A program made the position numbers and the translations under genes. DNA of 64,000 nucleotides from Schwartzia succinivorans DSM 10502 (GTDB lineage Bacteria > Bacillota > Negativicutes > Selenomonadales > Selenomonadaceae): contig NZ_FQUG01000004.1 in the NCBI RefSeq assembly GCF_900129225.1, positions 62,001-126,000 of the forward strand, given 5' to 3'. Below, one piece after another: positions 28,674 to 33,591 of the stretch (position 1 is the first letter of the stretch; every line of letters begins with the position of its first letter). Below the pieces are notes generated by a model. The model was given only the letters and a program-made list of their open reading frames with translations, was not told the DNA's origin and did no database searches.

Positions 28674-28821
28674 ATTATTCACCGCATAGGTGATTTAGAA
28701 TAAGTGCTGTTGTTCTTCATCACGCGCCTATTTGTTATTCACCGCATAGGTGACTTAGAATTTCAAGTGTTTCCAAATCTGCAGTAGCATCGAGTTATTC
28801 ACCGAATAGGTGACAAAGAGC
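28674..28821 (+). CRISPR. Minimal CRISPR-like array, type I-F-like repeats, no cas genes
   Basis: Three 28-nt repeats start at 28674, 28734 and 28794 with an exact 60-bp period, leaving two different 32-nt spacers (28702-28733 and 28762-28793). Each repeat has a stem TCACC/GGTGA around a 5-nt loop (GCATA or GAATA) and, in copies 1 and 2, the tail TTAGAAT. The architecture and the CCGNATAGG and CTTAGAA blocks mirror type I-F repeats, with stem bases changed in pairs. The third repeat is altered at its 3' end, where it merges into a terminator. A promoter and a 5' hairpin leader precede it. No cas gene is in the window. Confidence 0.78.
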
Positions 28822-28840
28822 CTTTTGGCTCTTTTTTTTT
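28815..28840 (+). terminator. Terminator of the CRISPR-like unit
   Basis: AAAGAGCC, TTTT, GGCTCTTT and a T-run. Its 5' arm is the altered tail of the third repeat, so the transcript would be about 195 nt from the promoter at 28635. Confidence 0.85.
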
Positions 28841-28880
28841 GTTTATTTTATGCCGTTCTGGAATATTTATACCATGGCGG

Positions 28881-29120
28881 AAAAACACTATCAAATAGTC
28901 AAAAAGAGCATTAAATACTTAAAAGTAATGTTAAGTAGTATCAAGTAGTGCGAAATAGTATTAAATACTTAAAAGTAGTATCAAGTGGTATTAAATGATA
29001 TGAAATAATATGAAATAGTAAAAAGTAGTATTAAGTAATCAAAAGTAGCTGCATTTTCTGCGAAGTAGTGCTAAATACTGCTAAACACTACTATTCATTG
29101 CTAAATAATGCTAAATAAAC
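28881..29120. repeat. Array of about 20 degenerate 10-bp repeats in exact 10-bp phase
   Basis: Consecutive 10-mers fit the consensus NNAARTAGTA, for example TTAAGTAGTA, TCAAGTAGTG, CGAAATAGTA and TGAAATAGTA. They are most regular from 28911 to 29050. One helical turn per unit puts all units on the same DNA face and should bend the DNA. Possible roles are a partition (centromere-like) site, a filament-forming protein's binding site or an origin accessory. No ParA/ParM-like gene is visible. Confidence 0.8.
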
Positions 29121-29129
29121 GACAAAAAA

Positions 29130-29151
29130 ACGCTATTTCTAGCGTATTTTT
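29130..29151 (+). terminator. Hairpin with T-rich tail after the 10-bp array
   Basis: ACGCTA, TTTC, TAGCGT followed by ATTTTTTAATTTT, preceded by an A-run, so possibly bidirectional. Confidence 0.6.
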
Positions 29152-29184
29152 TAATTTTATTTTAATTCTGACATAAAAATTGTG

Positions 29185-29227
29185 AATTTGAATTTAAAAT
29201 TTTAATTCTGGATTTTAAATTCAAATT
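29185..29227. repeat. Perfect 16-bp AT-only inverted repeat
   Basis: AATTTGAATTTAAAAT (29185-29200) and its exact reverse complement (29212-29227), 11 bp apart, in a nearly GC-free stretch between the 10-bp array and the structured RNA. It may be a melting region or an operator. Confidence 0.6.
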
Positions 29228-29317
29228 GACAATTAAAATTGTGAATTAAAATCCTGAATTTTTTGTTCGTTTTGCTTTAAAATTTGTCGCGGACGAAAAA
29301 TTTGTTATAATATTAAT

Positions 29318-29469
29318 GAGTTCGGGGCAACTCATCGTTGTCTGCAATACTCACGAGTATTGCAGATGTTTGGTGCGTCGCCCCAAGCTTAATGTCTTTT
29401 GCTATCTTTGATAGCAGTTTGTCGCATACGCGACTCAAAAAAAACCGCTCTGATGAGCGGTTTTTTTTT
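29318..29469 (+). ncRNA. Compact structured RNA with predicted pseudoknot
   Basis: An extended -10 promoter TGTTATAAT (-10 at 29306-29311) precedes the transcript. Stem 1 is ATGAGTT/AACTCAT (29316-29335) and its loop CGGGGC can pair with GCCCC at 29380-29384, enclosing a 10-bp hairpin (29342-29365). Two more small hairpins follow (GCTATC/GATAGC at 29401-29415; GTCGC/GCGAC at 29421-29434). An intrinsic terminator (29443-29469) ends the unit. No open frame of note lies inside. It does not match any RNA family I can name with confidence. Confidence 0.6.
29443..29469. terminator. Bidirectional terminator between the ncRNA and the 93-residue gene
   Basis: AACCGCTC, TGAT, GAGCGGTT with an A-run on the left and a T-run on the right. 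It serves the plus-strand RNA and the minus-strand gene ending at 29468. Confidence 0.9.
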
Positions 29470-29749
29470 ATAATTCTATGATTTCTTTGCATTTTCGCAA
29501 AAATCTCCGCAAAGTCTTCTGTTCTTTGTATGTATATCCAAGGTTGTACAATTCTTCACGATTATTCGCTAATGCAAACTTTAACGACAATGTGCTTGCG
29601 TATTCGTCAATTTCTAACAAGTCTTCGCACATGTTTATCCACTTTTCCCACATTAAATTTGCTTCTTTATATGTCATTTTGAACGGTTTCGCTGCAACGT
29701 TGTTCTTTCGTGCTTGTTTTAGCATCGCTTTGATGCGTGTTCTTAACAT
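29468..29749 (-). CDS. Hypothetical 93-residue basic helical protein
   Basis: A small protein with a strong ribosome site (AAAGGAGTGATAAT before ATG), lying 16 bp downstream of the second tyrosine recombinase and sharing its leader style. The sequence is highly basic at the N-terminus (MLRTRIKAMLKQARKNNVAA) and predicted mostly helical, with several Lys/Arg-Glu segments. I recognise no domain. Position suggests an accessory DNA-binding factor of the recombinase, or a protein acting at the nearby 10-bp array; both are guesses. Confidence 0.7.
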   Translation of the reverse strand: MLRTRIKAMLKQARKNNVAAKPFKMTYKEANLMWEKWINMCEDLLEIDEYASTLSLKFALANNREELYNLGYTYKEQKTLRRFLRKCKEIIEL

Positions 29750-29765
29750 ATTATCACTCCTTTAT

Positions 29766-30725
29766 TTATTTAATTCCTAAATATCTATCAACAATGTCGA
29801 GGCGACCGTGGAAAAGCGCATTTGCACATATTGCGCGTGCTTCATCATGCGTTTTACCGCTGGCACGACAAACATTATATAAATTTTGACAAAAATTGTA
29901 GCGGAACGGGTGACTTCCACTATACTTTTCGCCGGTCTTTTCGCAAGCTTCTTTAATTTCTGCTAAATATTTTTTGTAGTCGATAAGCTGAAAGCTTGTT
30001 TTTCCGCCACTGAACTCTTTCAGTTTGTCGTATATTTCTTTTGATACTTTGAATTCTTTGACAGTATACCCAGCTTTTGACACTACGAATAGCGTATTAT
30101 TCGAATTTAGCTTGATATTGCTTGTATTCATTACGCGTAAGCCGTAGTTTAACTGGAGAGTTGCACAGAGCTTCGCTTCGTCTGTTTTTAAGTTTGCTAT
30201 GACATTCTCTGGGTTCTTAAACGCTCTGTTTTCGTGCGTTTCGTTCATCTCTATCTTTAAATCTGCTCTGATTTCCGCGATTACTTTTGAAAAATCTTGC
30301 TTTTCGTATCGCATTTCGCCGAAACGCTCGATTTGCGATGCGTTAAGCATATCATCTAACTTGTTAAATGCAGTTAAATCGCTCATTATCGTCTCATACG
30401 AGCAATTTTGCTCTATTCTGTACGCTACAAAATCGCGGATTTGTTCTGGTTTATATGTGTAATGATTTCGCCCAAGGCCCTCCGCCCGGCAAAACTTAAA
30501 AAACTGTCTGCACGAACTTTTGTAGTTAGCTAGCGTCTTGTCGTTGTGAATGCCGACTTTCCCCATTAAATTCTGCCTATCGCATTTTTGTCCCTCATCT
30601 CGTAGTTCTTGTTTTGCTTCCGCGGTTTCTTCCCTGCGAGATTGCGAATCGTTGATTTTAATGTACTCTGATTCGTGAAAAATATTGTCAACTTCGCTCT
30701 TTACAGACATGAATTTCTGCGACAT
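29766..30725 (-). CDS. Second tyrosine recombinase (XerC/D-like catalytic domain)
   Basis: A 319-residue protein with a charged N-terminal extension (about residues 1-60), a SAM-like core-binding domain (TLANYKSSCRQFFKFCRAEG) and a complete tyrosine recombinase active site. That site has Arg197 (YGLRVMN), Lys217, His272 and Arg275 (SHPFRYN), His306 (FHGR) and Tyr315 (DRYLG). It diverges strongly from the integrase at 26253. It may be a plasmid dimer-resolution enzyme or an ancestral element recombinase. The start has GAGGTGATAAT upstream. Its 1.1-kb upstream region holds RNA-like structure rather than genes. Confidence 0.85.
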   Translation of the reverse strand: MSQKFMSVKSEVDNIFHESEYIKINDSQSRREETAEAKQELRDEGQKCDRQNLMGKVGIHNDKTLANYKSSCRQFFKFCRAEGLGRNHYTYKPEQIRDFVAYRIEQNCSYETIMSDLTAFNKLDDMLNASQIERFGEMRYEKQDFSKVIAEIRADLKIEMNETHENRAFKNPENVIANLKTDEAKLCATLQLNYGLRVMNTSNIKLNSNNTLFVVSKAGYTVKEFKVSKEIYDKLKEFSGGKTSFQLIDYKKYLAEIKEACEKTGEKYSGSHPFRYNFCQNLYNVCRASGKTHDEARAICANALFHGRLDIVDRYLGIK

Positions 30726-30839
30726 ATTATCACCTCTTTTTTGTTTTTTCAGTGCTTAAAAGCACACGAAAACACGCTAAATTGCGATATTTAGCGTACT
30801 TTAGTATGCTTTTAAGCTTGTTTTTTTTGCTTTTTTTGC

Positions 30840-30845
30840 TACAAT
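30840..30845 (+). promoter_or_regulatory. Extended -10 promoter for the large structured region
   Basis: TTTGCTACAAT with -10 TACAAT at 30840-30845 and a TTGTTT-like -35 at 30818-30823 (16-bp spacer). It belongs to the same TG-N-TATAAT style used by the other plus-strand RNA units of the element. Confidence 0.55.
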
Positions 30846-30851
30846 CCAGCG

Positions 30852-31416
30852 CAGGTAAGCAACCTGACCGTTCTTACAGGTCTGACGGTGATGTAACTTG
30901 TAATTTACAACTTCATACTGGCGACCAACCCCAGTATTGCATTTTCGAGACTACTTCGCGAGTGACTAATTCGCTATAATCTCAAGTATTCGTCATCACG
31001 GTTCTCTTAAAAAAGAGGTAACGGCTTCCGCGCGCCGTACTACAGTCAACTTCTGTCATTACACGGGCAGAAACGTGTTCGTTTAGTGCATCTTGAAAAG
31101 CTTAATGTCTTTGAAAAATGGTACGTCTGAAAAGCTTAATGTCGTTCGGCGGTCTTACAGACCGCACAAATTTGAAAATTTGATACATAAAAATCACCCT
31201 TTCGTTTTTTTCATTTGATGCGTCTTTGAAACTTAATGTCTTTGTGTGTATGTCATAGACATACGAATTTAGCACTATCCCTGCGTCCAGAAGCACGCTT
31301 ATTTACTGGGGAACAGCAGTGCTCAGCACTAAACCCTGTATTATCATAGATAATACTAACGCTTGGGAAAAGCTGTGCTACATCTTTTTGCCAGTAAAAA
31401 CTGGCGGTTGATACAC
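30852..31416 (+). ncRNA. Candidate large structured noncoding RNA or long 5' leader
   Basis: About 560 nt without a credible gene but crowded with short hairpins on the plus strand. Examples are ATACTGG/CCAGTAT (30916-30936), ACGGC/GCCGU (31021-31038), GCGGTCT/AGACCGC (31148-31165), GTATGTC/GACATAC, GTATTATC/GATAATAC and GCCAGT/ACTGGC just before an ATG. It has a promoter at its left end and three copies of a 27-nt motif shared with the RNA at 29318. Large ornate RNAs are known from plasmids and phages, but I cannot assign this to a family. Boundaries are uncertain. Confidence 0.5.
31086..31243 (+). repeat. Three copies of a 27-nt motif shared with the upstream ncRNA
   Basis: Copies at 31086-31112, 31121-31146 and 31217-31243, plus a fourth at 29373-29399. 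The shared core is (G)TGCGTC, four to six variable bases, then AAAGCTTAATGTC. Three of the four copies are followed within 10 nt by a perfect triloop or near-triloop hairpin. This suggests a repeated RNA domain or protein-binding site. Confidence 0.7.
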
Positions 31417-31587
31417 ATGAATTATATTCAACTTTTTTCGAATTTCAAATTTAAAGATTTAGTTTTGCAAAAAAAATTTAGTATAATTTTAAAAACCGAC
31501 GCGCGCCGGCTTTGCCGGCGGAGAGTCGTCCTCGGCGCTCGACGCAAGGCTCCACGCTCGCACCGCGGACGAGGTCGAAAGCTGTAA
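31417..31587 (+). other. Weak 56-codon frame sharing the leader of the next gene
   Basis: The ATG at 31417 is preceded by the leader GGNGGTTGATACACATGA, almost identical to that of the 31897 gene. The frame runs into the GC-rich hairpin island and becomes Arg-rich, which is unlikely to be a real protein. It may be a leader peptide, a truncated duplicate or a chance frame. A hairpin GCCAGT/ACTGGC sits on the ribosome site. Confidence 0.2.
31482..31487 (+). promoter_or_regulatory. Possible promoter -10 upstream of the hairpin island
   Basis: TTTAGTATAAT with TATAAT at 31482-31487 in an A/T-rich stretch, reading toward the hairpin island and the plus-strand gene at 31897. The -35 is poor. Confidence 0.4.
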
Positions 31588-31809
31588 CCAGCTTTGTATA
31601 TGCGAGCATATACAAAGCTGTCACACGCTACACTTGCAACAAAATACACTACGCTTCGCTCCACGCTGGGCGAGGCTTCGCCCCGCCTTTAGGTGACGCA
31701 CTGCGTCACCGTGGGCTTCGCCCACATTTTCGCTTACGCGAAATAAATTTTTGTGACCGCAGAATTTGCGCTCACAAAAATTTTCAAAAACGAGCTTTGC
31801 TCGTTTTTG
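31504..31809. repeat. Island of eight short hairpins with 3-5 nt loops
   Basis: GC-rich against the surrounding AT-rich DNA. Stems include CGCCGGC/GCCGGCG (31504-31520, loop TTT), a perfect 14-bp stem with loop CGAG (31589-31620), GGTGACGC/GCGTCACC (31692-31710), GTGGGC/GCCCAC (31711-31725), TTTCGC/GCGAAA (31728-31743), AATTTTTGTGA and its complement (31746-31782), and an 11-bp stem with loop TTT (31785-31809). No gene is credible. It is either a structured 5' leader of the next gene or a DNA-level structure. Confidence 0.8.
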
Positions 31810-31896
31810 AAAAAATGCGTTTCTGCTTTTTTCGTAGCACTAAAAAAAGCACCCACCAATTTAGTATGAATTGTATGAATTCGGAGGTTGATACAC

Positions 31897-32568
31897 ATGA
31901 AAGAACGCTTTGATGCTAGTACGCAAAAGAAAATGTTTACTATTTCTGAGATTGAAGAAGCACGAAAAATCGTGTCAGATGATTTAGTAAAAGATGAACT
32001 TTGGAAGTATTTTGCTAAACGTACATCAACAGAAAGAACTAAAGTTTTAAATCTTCAGTTAGAGATTAACTTAAATTTCAAGAAAGCTTTAAATTTAAAA
32101 ATGGCAGAAGTATTCGCAATAGCGATGTATTTCGTCAAGAAGAAAAATCATAATTACTTCTCGACAGTAGAACAAATCAAAGTAAAAAAAGAGCGCGAAG
32201 TTAAACGCAAAAACAAGAAGCGAAGAGCAAATCAAAAGACAGTCTGTGCGATGTATATGTCCGAGCTTCATCAACTGAAGCTCGGCGGAATGAGTACGAA
32301 AGATGCTATCGAAGTATTGTATTCGAAGCATCGAAGCGACTTCTGGGGACAGAAGCCTACAGCGCAGATGATGAATCGCTACTATCTGGCGTGGCGAAGA
32401 GAAAAGAATATAGCACAAGAACAGATAGTTCAACCGCCAGCGGTAGAACCGCCCCGGGAGGTTGAAAATGCTGTGCTTGATGTTTTTAAAAAAATAGCAG
32501 AACGAGCAGAAGAACCGCCCGTGGCGGTACCTCTGCTCCCGGGCAACGATTGCTCCGCTGAAATCTAA
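31897..32568 (+). CDS. Hypothetical 223-residue protein, only plus-strand gene
   Basis: The only convincing plus-strand gene of the window. The ATG at 31897 has GGAGG nine bases upstream. The product is basic and mainly helical in the middle, with a Lys/Arg run (KKEREVKRKNKKRRANQK). A segment MSTKDAIEVLYSKHRSDFWG could be helix-turn-helix-like, and the C-terminal tail is Pro/Glu-rich. I recognise no family. A DNA-binding or RNA-binding role for the element is possible: single-protein partition systems such as StbA and pSK1 Par have similar size, but no motif proves it. Confidence 0.72.
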   Translation: MKERFDASTQKKMFTISEIEEARKIVSDDLVKDELWKYFAKRTSTERTKVLNLQLEINLNFKKALNLKMAEVFAIAMYFVKKKNHNYFSTVEQIKVKKEREVKRKNKKRRANQKTVCAMYMSELHQLKLGGMSTKDAIEVLYSKHRSDFWGQKPTAQMMNRYYLAWRREKNIAQEQIVQPPAVEPPREVENAVLDVFKKIAERAEEPPVAVPLLPGNDCSAEI

Positions 32569-32604
32569 AAATCAGCTACGCTAATTTTCAAAATTCAGCT
32601 ACGC

Positions 32605-32638
32605 AAAAAAGCACACTTCAAAGCTGAAGTGTGCTTTT
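32605..32638 (+). terminator. Terminator of the plus-strand gene
   Basis: AAGCACACTTCA, loop AAGC, TGAAGTGTGCTT followed by TT, preceded by an A-run. Confidence 0.85.
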
Positions 32639-32829
32639 GAAAGCTTAATAAATCAACATTTTACTGCACTTTTGCGTTTATTTGCGTCTATTTCGCATTT
32701 TCTACCGCTAAAGGTATAAATACACTCAACGAGCGGAAAAAACGCGATATGACGCGAATTTAAGCGTGTTTTTGAATGCGAAAAACGAAAATCAGCGAGC
32801 AAATTTAAAAAAATCTGCTCGCGCACAAT

Positions 32830-32868
32830 AAAAAAACACTAATCAAATTAATTGATTAGTGCTTTTTT
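32830..32868. terminator. Bidirectional terminator after the secreted 206-residue gene
   Basis: CACTAATCAA paired with TTGATTAGTG around a short AT loop, with an A-run on the left and a T-run on the right. Confidence 0.85.
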
Positions 32869-32899
32869 ATTGTGTTAGTATAAATTTGTTTATAGTATG

Positions 32900-33520
32900 T
32901 TAGAACTGTTTATTGTTTTTGAGCATTTCGACAGCCCAATCAGCCCCGGCGGATTCGGCTGCATTCTTTGCAAGCTTGTATATATTCTTATCTTGAAGCG
33001 GATTTGAGTTTGTCTGGTCGTAGCTAATTGAATATATATATCCGTTTTCTATTTTGTAGAGATTTTCAAGAAGCGAACAATAACGCGATATTTCATATAT
33101 ATCTGCGTTTAATGTATCTGAATGTCCGATGTACAGATTTTGCGGATTGTCTTGATGTCTACTTTCTTCGTAGCATGACATTAAGACAATCTTTTTAACT
33201 GGCAAAGTAAAAAGGTATTCATTCTCTTTAATCAAACGGTCGATACATTGTTCGACTGTTTCTTTTGTATGTCTGTTTTTTTGTAAATACAAGCGTCCGC
33301 GTGAATCTCCGTGGACTTCAATGTAAACTGCTTGTTCGCTCGGTTCGTATGCAAAATTGAGCATTTTGTTTTCTGCACTTCTGTCGTATTGCTTTAAAAG
33401 CTTCGCTTTAAGCATCACTACTTTATAGCCTGACGCATCTATTTTTGCATCAATTCTTTGTGCGAAGCAGATATTTGAAAAGCATAAACATATAAAAACA
33501 AAGAGAAAAATCTTCTTCAT
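32900..33520 (-). CDS. Secreted protein with clan CD (caspase-like) protease signature
   Basis: A 206-residue protein with a classic signal peptide (MKKIFLFVFICLCFSNICFA, cleavage likely after Ala20). A hydrophobic strand followed by His-Gly (VYIEVHGDSRG, His70-Gly71) and, 46 residues later, a hydrophobic strand followed by Ser-Cys (KIVLMSCYEE, Cys116) match the catalytic dyad layout of clan CD cysteine peptidases (caspases, gingipains, C80, legumain). Spacing also fits. Overall similarity cannot be tested here, so catalytic activity is a prediction. The start has GGAAGTGATACT upstream. It follows the large secreted gene. Confidence 0.75.
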   Translation of the reverse strand: MKKIFLFVFICLCFSNICFAQRIDAKIDASGYKVVMLKAKLLKQYDRSAENKMLNFAYEPSEQAVYIEVHGDSRGRLYLQKNRHTKETVEQCIDRLIKENEYLFTLPVKKIVLMSCYEESRHQDNPQNLYIGHSDTLNADIYEISRYCSLLENLYKIENGYIYSISYDQTNSNPLQDKNIYKLAKNAAESAGADWAVEMLKNNKQF

Positions 33521-33560
33521 AGTATCACTTCCTTCGTTAACATTTTATCATTTTTTGTAT

Positions 33561-33590
33561 AAAAAAGGCGGTAAAAACCGCCCTTTTTAT
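33561..33590. terminator. Terminator after the 719-residue gene
   Basis: GGCGGT, AAAA, ACCGCC with an A-run on the left and CTTTTT on the right. It acts on the minus-strand gene ending at 33592. Confidence 0.85.
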
Positions 33591-33591
33591 T

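Larger units (their letters stand above)
32569..32899. other. Intergenic region between converging genes
   Basis: About 330 bp holding two terminators (32605-32638 and 32830-32868) and AT-rich DNA with repeated GCG/TTT words resembling those at 27420-27530 and 35877-35912. No gene is apparent. Confidence 0.6.

Noticed and set aside
28881-29120. 10-bp array considered as a coding repeat protein
   Set aside because: Stops occur in all frames and no ribosome site was found.
29373-29399. CCCCAAGC considered as a twister ribozyme fragment
   Set aside because: Other conserved twister elements and the expected closing stems are absent.
29443-29469. CTGATGAG resembling a hammerhead ribozyme core
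   Set aside because: It is the loop and arm of an ordinary intrinsic terminator; no GAAA core or matching stems were found.
31512-31913. 133-residue plus-strand frame across the hairpin island
   Set aside because: The translation simply follows GC-rich palindromes, with no domain and no start signal; it overlaps the real start at 31897.
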